A stretch of DNA of 64,000 nt from an uncultured Fibrobacter sp. Its GTDB lineage: Bacteria > Fibrobacterota > Fibrobacteria > Fibrobacterales > Fibrobacteraceae. How positions within the stretch are numbered: the stretch's first letter is position 1; every line of letters starts with the position of its first letter. The position numbers and the translations under genes are program-made. Positions 7,961-16,345 of the stretch are shown piece after piece. Location: NCBI GenBank assembly GCA_934699585.1, contig CAKUWY010000002.1:1-64000 (forward strand), written 5' to 3'. The notes under the pieces were generated by a model that saw nothing but the letters and a program-made list of their open reading frames with translations, was not told the DNA's origin and did not search any database.

Positions 7961-10588
7961 ATGGCTAACAAGAAATCATTACCCGAAAGATTTTCCAACT
8001 GGTACATTCCCCTGATTTGCAAACACAAGTACAAGGCCCTAGCCTTTTACTTGGTCTTGGCGCTCCTTTTTGCCGTACCCATCCTCTTTAAGCCGGGCCT
8101 CAAACTTGATGCCGACCTTTCCCACTTGCTGCCCGAGGGCACTCCCAGTGTAAAGGCTCTCGAGGAATCTTACCAGCGTTTTGGCTCTACCGACAAGTTC
8201 ATGATTGCCATCCAGAGCGAAGACGTGAACCTGGTGGTAGCCCTGCAGGATTCCATCGCCGATTACATCCACAAGAATTGGGAAGGCGACTTCGTCTCCA
8301 CACAAGTAGATAACGACAACCAGTTTTTCAAGGATAACGCTCTCCTCTACCTGCCCATAAAGCACCTGGAACACATCCGCGACAACTTGGAAGAGCTGCA
8401 GCTTGAAATTGGCCGCAAGAACGGCCCGCTGGTAGTGGATTTGCTGGGCGACCCCTCGACAAATTCAGGGACCGATAGTGCGACAACAGCCGAGCCCGCG
8501 AAAAAGGAACGAGTCTGGATCGACGAAAACCTGCCGCAGGAACTGGGTCTCCCCGACGAAGCGGTAAGCGCCTTTGCCGCATTCTTCAAGAAAGACAAGG
8601 CCGACTCCGTCGATATAGCGAAGGCCGCAAACGAAGAGGAAGAATGGAATCCGAAATCTACCATTCCCACAGAACTCAAGAACCGCCTGATTGGTTCCCC
8701 GCGCCCGGATAGTACCGGGAAGATTCTCTACAACGGCGTGGTGAACGCGAAGCTCATCAAGCCCTCCACGGACTATGAATTCGTGACCCACATCTTGGCC
8801 CGTACCGATTCTCTGCTGGCCTATTTCAGCAGCAAGACCTATCCCGTTCCCACCCGCTTTACGGTGGAAGGCACCTACGAGGGCCTCAAAGAAGTGGACG
8901 AAGTAGCCAACGATTCCATCTTCTCGTTCGGCATCAGCCTGGTGCTTATCATCTTCCTCACGATTTTCTTCTTCAGGAGCGTAAAGGGCCCGATTCTCGT
9001 GACGGCATCGGTGCTCTACGCCTGCCTGCCGACGCTTGCGTTTACAGCTCTCTTCTACGGCAAGCTGAACCCCTTCACAGTGTTTGTGGCCTCCATCATC
9101 TTGGGCATCGGTATCGACTACTCGATTCACATCTTGGGAACGTCGCAGAAGCTGCTGCACAAGTACGCGACCTTAGAAGAAGTGCTGGAACATGCCCAGA
9201 GGAAAATGCTCAAGCCCTTCATTCTCGCAAGTTTCACGACAATTGCCGCCTTTCTTACGCTCCTTGCCGCACACTTCCGCGGGTTCTATGAGTTCGGCGT
9301 GGTAGCCTCGATGGGCGTGCTGTTCAGCATGCTTACCTCAGTGCTCGTACTCCCGGTGTTTATCAAGTGCATGGGCGGTATCCCGAAGGCTCCGGAAAAT
9401 TCCCTGTTGCCCAAGTCCTGGGACGAGGCGAAAATCCTCAAGTTCTTCAAGTATGTGGCCTTTGCGAGCTTTGCGCTTGGTGCAGTTTCCCTCTGGTTTG
9501 CACAGGATGTGGACTTTGAGCACAACCTGCGTAATCTGCGCCGCGTATCCACCAACGTGACCACCTCAAAGAACAAGATTTCTACGAAGGTGACGCGCGC
9601 GACAGGCAAGGCGGTAACGTCGACGCCGGCAGCCGTGATGGGAAGCAAGCCCGAACAGCTCGACAAACTTTATGACACGCTGATGGTGCGCCTCCATGTG
9701 GAGCACGATTCCACCCTCGGGAGTTTCCTCACTCTCAAGAGTTTCGTGCCGCCCAAGGATTCCCAAGAAGCCCGTCTCGAAGTGATTGAAGAAATCCGCG
9801 ACCTGGTCGAGGCCCGCGTGTTCGACCGGGCCGAAGGCGATGATTCCGTAAACATCGGGAACCTCCGCAAGCTCTCTTCTGTAGAAAAGCCCTTCACCGC
9901 CGAAGATGTACCGAGCTGGACTCTGGACCTGCTTCGCGAAAAAGACGGCAGCTACGGAAAAATCGGCTTCATCTATGGAGATTTCCCCAGCTGGGATGCC
10001 CATGCACTGCATCGTTTCCAGGAACGCTATGGACACTGGAATTTCGACGGCGAAGAGCTCCGAACCTTCTCCTCGCAGTTCATTCTTTCCGACGTGATCG
10101 ATTCTGTAAAGAAGGATAGTTTCCGCCTGGCACTGGTCATCATCCTCGTGATATTCGGTACGCTGGTAATCTCTTTCCGCAAGCCGAAACTCTTCTTGGC
10201 AGGCTGTATTTCCTTTGGCATGGGAACGCTTTTGACCCTCGGGCTGCTCGGCCTCTTGACGGACCTGTTCGAGTTCGGGAAGATAAGCATCTACAACGTG
10301 ATCGTTATCCCGATGGCGCTCGGTATCGGAATCGACTCCACGATTCACATGATTACCTCGTGGATGAGTGACAAGAACCTGACGCTCCGTCAGTTGATGG
10401 ATACCACCGGCCGTAACGTGATGGCAAGTTCCACCACGACCATCGCGGGCTTTGTCGGGTTCCTGTTCACGACGCACCGCGGCCTCAAGGGTATCGGCGA
10501 CCTGGCCTGCATCAGCATCGCCATGTTCCTGATTACAAGCATCATCTTTACGATGTACCTGTGCGGTTCTTGGCTGAAAAAGAAATAG
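7961..10588 (+). CDS. RND/MMPL-family exporter
   Basis: An 875-residue inner-membrane protein with the duplicated RND layout: a span near residues 27-46, a long periplasmic loop, spans 2-6 around residues 325-480, a second loop, then spans 7-12 to the end. GIGIDYSIHILG and its counterpart GIGIDSTIHMI mark the repeated central helix of the hopanoid/MMPL-type branch. Such proteins use the proton-motive force to move lipids or hydrophobic molecules. The ATG at 7961 (MANKK) is preferred to an in-frame codon 45 bases upstream. A NicO gene follows by 13 bases. An in-frame palindromic repeat codes PSTNSGT in the first loop. Cargo unknown. Confidence 0.85.
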   Translation: MANKKSLPERFSNWYIPLICKHKYKALAFYLVLALLFAVPILFKPGLKLDADLSHLLPEGTPSVKALEESYQRFGSTDKFMIAIQSEDVNLVVALQDSIADYIHKNWEGDFVSTQVDNDNQFFKDNALLYLPIKHLEHIRDNLEELQLEIGRKNGPLVVDLLGDPSTNSGTDSATTAEPAKKERVWIDENLPQELGLPDEAVSAFAAFFKKDKADSVDIAKAANEEEEWNPKSTIPTELKNRLIGSPRPDSTGKILYNGVVNAKLIKPSTDYEFVTHILARTDSLLAYFSSKTYPVPTRFTVEGTYEGLKEVDEVANDSIFSFGISLVLIIFLTIFFFRSVKGPILVTASVLYACLPTLAFTALFYGKLNPFTVFVASIILGIGIDYSIHILGTSQKLLHKYATLEEVLEHAQRKMLKPFILASFTTIAAFLTLLAAHFRGFYEFGVVASMGVLFSMLTSVLVLPVFIKCMGGIPKAPENSLLPKSWDEAKILKFFKYVAFASFALGAVSLWFAQDVDFEHNLRNLRRVSTNVTTSKNKISTKVTRATGKAVTSTPAAVMGSKPEQLDKLYDTLMVRLHVEHDSTLGSFLTLKSFVPPKDSQEARLEVIEEIRDLVEARVFDRAEGDDSVNIGNLRKLSSVEKPFTAEDVPSWTLDLLREKDGSYGKIGFIYGDFPSWDAHALHRFQERYGHWNFDGEELRTFSSQFILSDVIDSVKKDSFRLALVIILVIFGTLVISFRKPKLFLAGCISFGMGTLLTLGLLGLLTDLFEFGKISIYNVIVIPMALGIGIDSTIHMITSWMSDKNLTLRQLMDTTGRNVMASSTTTIAGFVGFLFTTHRGLKGIGDLACISIAMFLITSIIFTMYLCGSWLKKK
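8451..8473 (-). repeat. In-frame dispersed palindrome (CTGAG...GAAGGG family), copy 1
   Basis: The minus strand reads GGTCCCTGAATTTGTCGAGG, a variant of the GGTCCCTGAGCTTGCCGAAG repeat seen four more times in this window. It lies in frame within the periplasmic loop of the RND exporter and codes DPSTNSGT there. Confidence 0.7.
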
Positions 10589-10601
10589 GTTGCGCCCCGC
10601 T

Positions 10602-11603
10602 ATGAAAAAATCCATCGTTCTTTTGCTAATCTTAATTCTCGCCTCCCTGGCGTTTTCCGATGTGAAAAAGAAACGCTTTGACATGGGCGATGTCAAAAAA
10701 GCGACTTCCACAGAGCAAGTCGCTGCACCCGGTAACGGCAACACCTCAAGCGAGCCAGTAGCCCCCACTGTCTCACCTAAAAAGCAAACCTCGTTTTACG
10801 CCATCATCGCCCAGGAACAAAAAATTCTCCGTGAAAAACTCACCGCCGTCATTTCGGCCATGAAAGGCGGCGACTGGGGCGTCATCTGGAAATTCCTCGC
10901 CATTTGCCTCGTGTACGGCATGCTGCATGCATTGGGCCCCGGGCACGGAAAATCCGTCGTGGTAGGCTATTTTATAGCCCGACGCGGACGCTGGAGACAA
11001 GGTGTTGCCCTGGGAGCGGGCATTACCGTGACCCACACCATGAGCGCCGTCTTGCTTTTGCTTATTTTGTATGCCATTTTCAAGGCCACCGTATTCAACG
11101 CCTTTGAAACCGGCCGTATAGGCATCGAAAAAGCAAGCTATGCGCTGGTGATGCTTACAGGCATTTTACTTGTGGCACTCGGCATCCGCGATATTATCAC
11201 GCAACTAAAGCAGGCCAAAATGGTTGCACAGGGTGGAGAAGGCGCAGAACATAGTTCGGAAACGCCTCTCCCGCCCATTGCCCGCTGGCGCGAAATCATC
11301 GGGGTGGCCGCCGTCACGGGAATTGTTCCCTGCCCCGCCGTGGCGCTGATTGTGCTTTTCTGCCTGCTGAACTCCATGGTGGCACTTTCCCTCTTGGGAG
11401 CGCTCGTCATTTGCATCGGCATGACCATTACCAACGTGGCCTTCGGCATTGCCGCCGTCGCTTTCCGCAAGGGAATCGACAAGGGAAGCGCCCATACTAA
11501 AATCGCCACGAAAATCTACACCGTCGCTACATTTGTTGGCGGTATTATCATCTTTGTTTCGGGACTGATGCTGTTCAGCAACATGTTCGCCGGCCGGGTG
11601 TAA
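10602..11603 (+). CDS. NicO-family nickel/cobalt-type metal transporter
   Basis: A 333-residue membrane protein with a signal-like first helix (MKKSIVLLLILILASLAFS), a charged linker to about residue 75, then six or seven spans. HALGPGHGK near residues 109-117 is the metal-binding motif of the NicO/RcnA group. GIVPCPAVALIVL near 240 matches the second conserved block. Members move Ni2+ or Co2+; RcnA-like proteins export, others import. Metal and direction are unproven here. The ATG at 10602 is chosen because the four preceding codons give no signal peptide. It ends 18 bases from the convergent bio remnant. Confidence 0.82.
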   Translation: MKKSIVLLLILILASLAFSDVKKKRFDMGDVKKATSTEQVAAPGNGNTSSEPVAPTVSPKKQTSFYAIIAQEQKILREKLTAVISAMKGGDWGVIWKFLAICLVYGMLHALGPGHGKSVVVGYFIARRGRWRQGVALGAGITVTHTMSAVLLLLILYAIFKATVFNAFETGRIGIEKASYALVMLTGILLVALGIRDIITQLKQAKMVAQGGEGAEHSSETPLPPIARWREIIGVAAVTGIVPCPAVALIVLFCLLNSMVALSLLGALVICIGMTITNVAFGIAAVAFRKGIDKGSAHTKIATKIYTVATFVGGIIIFVSGLMLFSNMFAGRV

Positions 11604-11621
11604 AAACTCTCAACAGTCAAG

Positions 11622-12059
11622 CTATAGCTGCGTATCTACAAGAGCCTTCTTTTTTTGTAGATACTCTATGTATTCTTCGACTTTAGCCTTACGAGAATCA
11701 AACAGGAATATGCGGCCGCCATTTTCGTCGCCTATTTCCTTCATTTTCATGATGCGCACGTAACCCAGTTCCTTGCTGGCCACGTAACCCGTTACGTATT
11801 CAGGGTCGTCAGAAATGCAGAGTTCCGCCACCATGCCGGGAGCATTGGCCATGGCCTGCTTCAGTTCCGGGACATTCGCCAAATCCAGGTAAGAATTTGA
11901 CGCCAGCAGAACTTGCTCATGAGAATTTCCGTCTTTTGTTTTGCGAATTAAAACTCGGGAGGCTTCGGGAGATTCCATCAGGCGCATGGTACGGTACGTG
12001 TGGTTTTGCCGCATCTCCGAAAGAGCCGCGTCCGTAAATTTACTGATAATGGTTGACAT
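11622..12059 (-). pseudogene. bioF'-'bioW in-frame fusion remnant
   Basis: A 145-residue open frame made of two unrelated ends. Residues 1-70 resemble the N-terminus of 8-amino-7-oxononanoate synthase (BioF): the block VLLASNSYLDLANVPELKQA matches the family NYLGLA..PE motif. Residues 74-145 match the C-terminus of pimeloyl-CoA synthetase BioW: MVAELCISDDPEYVTGYVAS, then GYVRIMKMKE and GGRIFLF. Both catalytic centres are gone (no PLP lysine, no ATP site). The likely origin is one deletion between adjacent bioF and bioW genes that kept the frame. Join near 11850. Whether it is expressed is unknown. Confidence 0.75.
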
Positions 12060-12137
12060 TATATATTCTGATATTTTTTACTCTAAGATAGTTTTTTCGG
12101 GTACCTTAATTCTAACACACAAAAATCAAGTACAGCA

Positions 12138-12354
12138 TTACCATTCCACTTTCACAAGCAAGCTGAAATTTCGATCCTTTTCTGGCATTACTGTTTTTAA
12201 GTGCGACAGGTGGTTGCGTACACCAGCATCAAAGATGTTGTCTGCGTGAAAAAAAAGGCTGTAACGTGCGAACGCAAGCGACCATCGGAATTCCAGAAGC
12301 ATTCCGAAGGTGATGTAGCCGGGCGTGCGCACTTCGTAGCGGTCAACCTTGTAG
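12138..12354 (-). pseudogene. C-terminal remnant of a TonB-dependent receptor (zinc type)
   Basis: The last 71 codons of a longer open frame read as the end of an outer-membrane receptor barrel: TPGYITFGMLLEFRW, ARYSLFFHADNIFD, then VRNHLSHLKTVMPEKDRNF and a terminal aromatic residue (KVEW). RNHLSxLKxxxPExxRN is typical of ZnuD-like zinc receptors. Plug and most of the barrel are missing, and the codons upstream are not receptor sequence. It lies at the distal end of the zinc operon, where an intact receptor gene would be expected. Confidence 0.7.
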
Positions 12355-12466
12355 TGGGCAAGGTGTAACAATTTCATCCGCAAAAAAAATGCGGACAAAA
12401 CTCCAAAACACCTAGCGATTTTCGCAAGGCAAAAAAGGATGTTACGGTCAATGTTTTTTTTAGAAG

Positions 12467-12733
12467 TTATACCGAGAGGATGGGCGGGGCGCGGGGCCTC
12501 GAAAAAAGAAAAAGAGGATTTTTCTTGAAGATGCGGATTTCGCATGCAAGTTCACCGACAACTATCAAAAATACAGCGACATTGGGAACATCTCCATTAT
12601 AATCAAGACCATTTTGTACCAATGCACAGACCGGGCAATCGTCATGCTCGTCAAAGTCGTCATGATGGTGCTGCGCAATAGAGAGTAGGCCTGCCATCAC
12701 GAACGCAACGATTATGGTCTTGAAAATTTTCAC
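12467..12733 (-). CDS. Small secreted His/Cys protein of metal operons
   Basis: An 88-residue protein with an N-terminal signal or anchor (MKIFKTIIVAFVMAGLLSIA), a metal-ligand-rich segment QHHHDDFDEHDDCPVCALVQ, one hydrophobic stretch and the tail SRAPPILSV. Small proteins with an HH...DDCPVC segment often precede TonB receptors for zinc or copper. Here the receptor survives only as a tail just downstream. No firm family name. It may bind zinc in the periplasm. It follows the 141-residue protein gene by 25 bases and has a weak ribosome site, so it may itself be decaying. Confidence 0.55.
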   Translation of the reverse strand: MKIFKTIIVAFVMAGLLSIAQHHHDDFDEHDDCPVCALVQNGLDYNGDVPNVAVFLIVVGELACEIRIFKKNPLFLFSRPRAPPILSV

Positions 12734-12758
12734 TTTCTCTTTTATCCGCTAGTGATAA

Positions 12759-13184
12759 TTAATCGTTTCTCATGATGGCGTTACGAATAATGGGAAAACC
12801 GCCAGCCTCTTCGTCTTTTTCGTAATCGAAATCGCCCTCAATGGTGATGGGGTCACTTTCAGCGGGGTATTGTTCAGGAAATTTTCGGGGTTTCAAAAGT
12901 TCAAAGGCGAGTCCCTGTGAACAACAGGCTAGGGCATCAGCGATGACACAACCGAAGAAGCGGCGTTTCGTTTCTTCGTCATAATAAGTGGAAAATACAC
13001 CTTTCATCTTGATTCTCTTGCCGACAAATTTTGAAGGATCGGTCACCATCTGATAGACCTGGGCATAGACCATCGTGCTGCTCATTTTGGCAAGGTTGAT
13101 GTCTATTTTAGGCGACATGCCCGGTTCTTTTGCGTTAGAAAAAACGACCATCGCAAGCAACAACAAAAAGATTATTTTTCTCAT
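12759..13184 (-). CDS. Secreted CCSQG-motif protein of the zinc operon
   Basis: A 141-residue protein with a signal peptide (MRKIIFLLLLAMVVFSNA) and a compact domain: PSKFVGKRIKMKGVFSTYYD, RRFFGCVIADALACCSQGLA, then PITIEGDFDYEKDE. The alternating strands suggest an OB-like barrel. The vicinal cysteines in ACCSQG and the upstream Cys are candidate metal ligands. I recall similar proteins beside ZnuABC-type operons in Firmicutes but know no proven function. It starts one base after the znuB stop, so it is translationally linked to the zinc transporter. A zinc chaperone or sensor role is inference. Confidence 0.6.
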   Translation of the reverse strand: MRKIIFLLLLAMVVFSNAKEPGMSPKIDINLAKMSSTMVYAQVYQMVTDPSKFVGKRIKMKGVFSTYYDEETKRRFFGCVIADALACCSQGLAFELLKPRKFPEQYPAESDPITIEGDFDYEKDEEAGGFPIIRNAIMRND

Positions 13185-13185
13185 A

Positions 13186-14031
13186 TCAGCTTTCCCTGTT
13201 GCGAATCAAGCTGATCCCGTAGCATATTCCGAAAGCAAAAATGTCGGCGGCAACAATGGTGGAGCCAACGGGTGTACCTGCAAGGATAGCCACTAGAATT
13301 CCAATTAGCGAGCAGGCCACCGAGATAACGGCTGCTGCGACCGTTACCGAAAAGAAACTCTTGAAAATGCGCATGGCCGAAAGAGCTGGGAACACCACCA
13401 AGGCAGACACCAGAAGCGCCCCCACCAGATTCATGGCAAGCACGATAATGACAGCGACAATGATGGCTATCAGCAGGTTAAAGAGCGTGGTGTTTATGCC
13501 GGTTGCCCGTGCAAAATTTTCGTCGAAGGTGATGGCGAAAATTTTATGGTAGAATAATACGAAGGCGGCAAGAACTGCGGCAGAAAGTATTACGCAAAGA
13601 TAGACTTCTTCAGTTTTGAGCGTGAGAATCGAGGTTGAGCCGAAAAGAGTCGTGCATACATCGCCCGAAATATTTGCCGATGTAGAAAATATGTTCATCA
13701 GCAGATAACCGATAGCAAGGGCACCGACTGAAACCATGGCGACTGCGGCATCCCCCTTGATGCGAGCGTTCTTGCCAGTGCAGAGCAAGAGGATGGCGAC
13801 TGCAACTGTCACGGGCAAGATAATGAGCATGTTGTTTGTGACCTTGAGTACCGAGGCTATGGCAAGAGCCCCGAAGGCCACATGGGAGAGGCCGTCACCG
13901 ATATAGGAGTAACGTTTTAGTACCAAGGTTACGCCCAGGAGCGACGAGCAGAGCGAAACCAAGACCCCTACTATAATGGCATAGCGCACAAATGGAAAAT
14001 CTAGGTAGAAAAGAAGCTTATCTATTGGCAT
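13186..14031 (-). CDS. znuB: Zinc ABC transporter permease
   Basis: A 281-residue ABC-3 family permease with about eight spans: VRYAIIVGVLVSLCSSLLGV at the start, LKRYSYIGDGLSHVAFGALA (family signature, contact to the ATPase) near residue 38, and LLVSALVVFPALSAM near 215. It forms the membrane channel for Zn2+ with the ATPase and lipoprotein encoded upstream in the same operon. A REP-like hairpin separates it from znuC. Manganese or iron cannot be excluded by sequence alone, but the Zur-type regulator and His-rich binding protein favour zinc. Confidence 0.9.
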   Translation of the reverse strand: MPIDKLLFYLDFPFVRYAIIVGVLVSLCSSLLGVTLVLKRYSYIGDGLSHVAFGALAIASVLKVTNNMLIILPVTVAVAILLLCTGKNARIKGDAAVAMVSVGALAIGYLLMNIFSTSANISGDVCTTLFGSTSILTLKTEEVYLCVILSAAVLAAFVLFYHKIFAITFDENFARATGINTTLFNLLIAIIVAVIIVLAMNLVGALLVSALVVFPALSAMRIFKSFFSVTVAAAVISVACSLIGILVAILAGTPVGSTIVAADIFAFGICYGISLIRNRES

Positions 14032-14038
14032 ACCGCAC

Positions 14039-14070
14039 TGTCATCCCCGCGAAGGCGAGGATCTCCTTGG
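14039..14070 (-). repeat. REP-like intercistronic palindrome, copy 2
   Basis: TGTCATCCCCGCGAAGGCG followed by AGGATCTCCTT, between znuC and znuB. On the minus strand it reads AAGGAGAT then a hairpin ending in ATGACA. Confidence 0.8.
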
Positions 14071-14080
14071 CTTTATAGTT

Positions 14081-14737
14081 TTATCTTTCTTTAGTTGATA
14101 TCTTATTGAAATCCATGACGCGGGTGGCATCGTCCAGGGCGGTATCCACGTCGTGGGTCACCATAACGACTGTCATTCCCTTTTGGTGCAGGTCATCGAT
14201 AACGCGGTACATGGTTCCGGTAGATTCAGGGTCTAGACCGGTAACGGGCTCGTCTAGCAAGAGCAGGCGTTCGGCGGCGCACAGGGCCCTCGCCAGCAGT
14301 ACCCGCTGCTTCTGGCCCCCCGAAAGTTCGCGGAAGCAGGACTTTCGCAAACTTTCGGTTCGGGTGAGCGCCATGCATTCCATGGCGCGCTCCCGGTGCG
14401 CCGACTTGTAAAAAGGCAACAGCCGGTGTTTCCCCTGGAAAGCCGACAGGACAATCTCTTCGACGGAAGCGGGAAAGTCTTTTTGCACCACCGTCATCTG
14501 CGGCAAGTACCCGATTTGATTGCGGTTAAGACCGCCACAGAGTTCAATGCTTCCCGACTTGGGCGAAAGAAGGCCGGCAATTCCCTTCAGGAACGTGGTC
14601 TTGCCGGAACCGTTATGGCCTACAATACAAAGGTAATCGCCTTCGTTTATATCGTAATCTAAATCCCGGACCAGATCCTTGCTACCGTAGCCAAGAGTTA
14701 GCTGACGGCATTTTATAAGTGTCTTTGCGTTTACCAT
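14081..14737 (-). CDS. znuC: Zinc ABC transporter ATPase
   Basis: A 218-residue ABC ATPase. Walker A is GHNGSGKTT at residues 40-48, the signature is LSGGQKQR near 137, and Walker B is RLLLLDEP near 155, followed by the D-loop GLDPES and switch histidine VTHD. It powers Zn2+ import through ZnuB, with ZnuA delivering the metal in the periplasm. The length is slightly short but complete for the family. It lies between znuA and znuB, with a REP-like hairpin at each junction; such hairpins could tune the relative expression of the three subunits. Confidence 0.92.
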   Translation of the reverse strand: MVNAKTLIKCRQLTLGYGSKDLVRDLDYDINEGDYLCIVGHNGSGKTTFLKGIAGLLSPKSGSIELCGGLNRNQIGYLPQMTVVQKDFPASVEEIVLSAFQGKHRLLPFYKSAHRERAMECMALTRTESLRKSCFRELSGGQKQRVLLARALCAAERLLLLDEPVTGLDPESTGTMYRVIDDLHQKGMTVVMVTHDVDTALDDATRVMDFNKISTKER

Positions 14738-14743
14738 TCGTTA

Positions 14744-14770
14744 GTCATGCCCGCGAAGGCGGGCATCTCC
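14744..14770 (-). repeat. REP-like intercistronic palindrome, copy 3
   Basis: GTCATGCCCGCGAAGGCGGG then CATCTCC, between znuA and znuC. It touches the znuA stop codon. On the minus strand it reads GGAGAT before the hairpin. Confidence 0.8.
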
Positions 14771-15843
14771 TATAAATGCTGCTCAAAAGCCTTCTTCAGC
14801 ACGTTCAAATTATCCTGCATGATGCTCAGGTAATCACCCCCGGCCTTTATCTGTTCGTCCTTCACCGACTGCATGGAATTCAGTATCAGCACTTCGGCGT
14901 TTTTCGAATTCTTGCTGGCATCGAGAATGGCACGGGCGATTTTTCCATCGCTGCCGTCAATGGTAAAAATGGCAGGCAGGGCAAGGGAATCCATTTTACC
15001 CGCAAGGAAGGTTATCGTCTCGAAACTGGCCTCACTTTCGGCAGAACAACCTACAAATGCAGCATAATACATGATGCCGTAATCGTCCACCAGATAACGG
15101 AAGGGGAAACGGTCACCGAACAGGATTGTCTTGAGCGTTGCATTTTCTATTGTGGCACGATACTGGGCGTCCAGTGCACTGATTTTTGCAATGTAGAGTG
15201 CCGCATTCATGTGGTATTCCGCGGCATGAGCCGTATCCAGTTTTGCGATGGACTCTGCAAGAGCCTTTACCAGTATTTCGGCGTTCTTCAGCGATAGCCA
15301 AATGTGTTCGTCGTTCTCGACTTCTTCCTCTTCGTCGTGATGGTGATGCTCGGAAGTCGCCTCGGCTGGCTCGGTGGCATTGGCATGCTCATGATGTTCG
15401 TGGTCATGTCCTTCGGCTTCTTCACCGTGTTCATGATGGTGCTCCATGCCCTCTACGACTTCTTCTTCCTTCACGCGGTCGCCGAGAGCTTCCATCAGGT
15501 TTATTTGCACTCGCCCTTCTTTCGGAGTCGCTGCAAGAGCCTTCTCGATCCATTCGTCGGATTCGCCGCCTACATACACCACCATGTCAGCACCTGCAAT
15601 GGCCGCAATATCCTGAGCCGAAGGCTGGTAACTGTGCAGGTCTGCGCCGTTCTTGATGAGCAATTTCAGGTCAACAGCGTCGGCACGCTCGCCGAGCACG
15701 TTCTTGAGCCAGTCGTACTGCGGGCATGTCACGGCAACAACGGAAATTTTTTTCGCTGCACCCTCGGTCTCAGATTTTGTTCCGCAAGCAGCCAACAACA
15801 AAGTCACGGCGAGGAACGCCTTGACTACAAATCCCTTAAACAT
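14770..15843 (-). CDS. znuA: Zinc-binding lipoprotein of the ABC transporter
   Basis: A 357-residue cluster A-I binding protein. The lipobox LLLAAC puts the lipid-anchored Cys at 20. His70 in GADLHSYQPS and the His in DEHIWLSL near 175 are expected metal ligands. Between them is the charged loop typical of zinc (not manganese) binders, with about 14 histidines from MEHHHEHGEE to EHHHHDEEEE. The start at 15843 has an ideal ribosome site (AGGAGG, 4 bases) and lies inside the last codons of the Fur-family gene, an 8-bp overlap that implies coupled translation. Confidence 0.93.
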   Translation of the reverse strand: MFKGFVVKAFLAVTLLLAACGTKSETEGAAKKISVVAVTCPQYDWLKNVLGERADAVDLKLLIKNGADLHSYQPSAQDIAAIAGADMVVYVGGESDEWIEKALAATPKEGRVQINLMEALGDRVKEEEVVEGMEHHHEHGEEAEGHDHEHHEHANATEPAEATSEHHHHDEEEEVENDEHIWLSLKNAEILVKALAESIAKLDTAHAAEYHMNAALYIAKISALDAQYRATIENATLKTILFGDRFPFRYLVDDYGIMYYAAFVGCSAESEASFETITFLAGKMDSLALPAIFTIDGSDGKIARAILDASKNSKNAEVLILNSMQSVKDEQIKAGGDYLSIMQDNLNVLKKAFEQHL

Positions 15844-16249
15844 GGTGCCTCCTTGAGTGGCGAGGCTTTCCGGAGCAGCCTGCACAACGGCCAAGCAGCA
15901 CCGACTGCTGCTGGTCCAGTTCAAAACCGCTTACCCGCTGCACGGAAAGCTGCAACATCTTGAGAGCGGGACCGTCCAAGTGAAAGAACTTACCGCAATC
16001 CTTGCACACCAAGTGCATCTTGGCTTCGCAACGGCCAGGACCCGTATAGCGGTATTGCAGTTCGTTGTTCTCGGCCGCACCCACAATCTGGATCAGTCCG
16101 GCTTTTTCGAGTCTGGAAAGGTTCCTGTAAACGGTGCTCAGCGAGATTTCGGGCAGGCTCTGGGCTATTTCAGACGCCTTGAAAATCCGGTCCGGATTGC
16201 CTACCATAAAGTCCAGAATCTGCTGTTTTGACAGGGTTTTGTATTCCAT
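15836..16249 (-). CDS. zur: Fur-family regulator, Zur-like
   Basis: A 137-residue Fur-family repressor. The winged helix spans residues 6-60 with STVYRNLSRLEKAGLI as recognition helix. The dimer domain has Cys82-x2-Cys85 (VCKDCGKFFH) and Cys122-x2-Cys125 (RCAGCSG), a structural zinc site. It is the first gene of the zinc operon and overlaps znuA, so it should repress itself and the transporter when zinc is sufficient. Two palindromic operators lie on its promoter. Assignment as Zur rather than Fur or PerR rests on this context. Confidence 0.88.
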   Translation of the reverse strand: MEYKTLSKQQILDFMVGNPDRIFKASEIAQSLPEISLSTVYRNLSRLEKAGLIQIVGAAENNELQYRYTGPGRCEAKMHLVCKDCGKFFHLDGPALKMLQLSVQRVSGFELDQQQSVLLGRCAGCSGKPRHSRRHHV

Positions 16250-16267
16250 TTTTCCTCTATTTGCACG

Positions 16268-16322
16268 ATTTGCGAATGATTCGCAAATTCAAATATAGTC
16301 AATTTGCGAATGATTGTCAATT
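16268..16322 (-). promoter_or_regulatory. zur-znu promoter with two Zur operators
   Basis: Minus-strand promoter: -35 TTGACA (16320-16315), 17-bp spacer, -10 TATATT (16297-16292). Over it lie two operator copies. The first is a perfect 21-bp palindrome at 16268-16288, with arms ATTTGCGAAT and ATTCGCAAAT around one base, downstream of the -10. The second, imperfect, at 16302-16322 covers the -35 and spacer. Their centres are 34 bp apart. The architecture fits zinc-dependent repression by the adjacent Fur-family product. Confidence 0.85.
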
Positions 16323-16345
16323 CTGGTATTTTGGGGATTTTAACC

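Noticed and set aside
12138..12545. A complete 135-residue gene
   Set aside because: Only the last 71 residues make sense, as a TonB receptor C-terminus. The earlier codons overlap the small His/Cys protein gene and are scar sequence.
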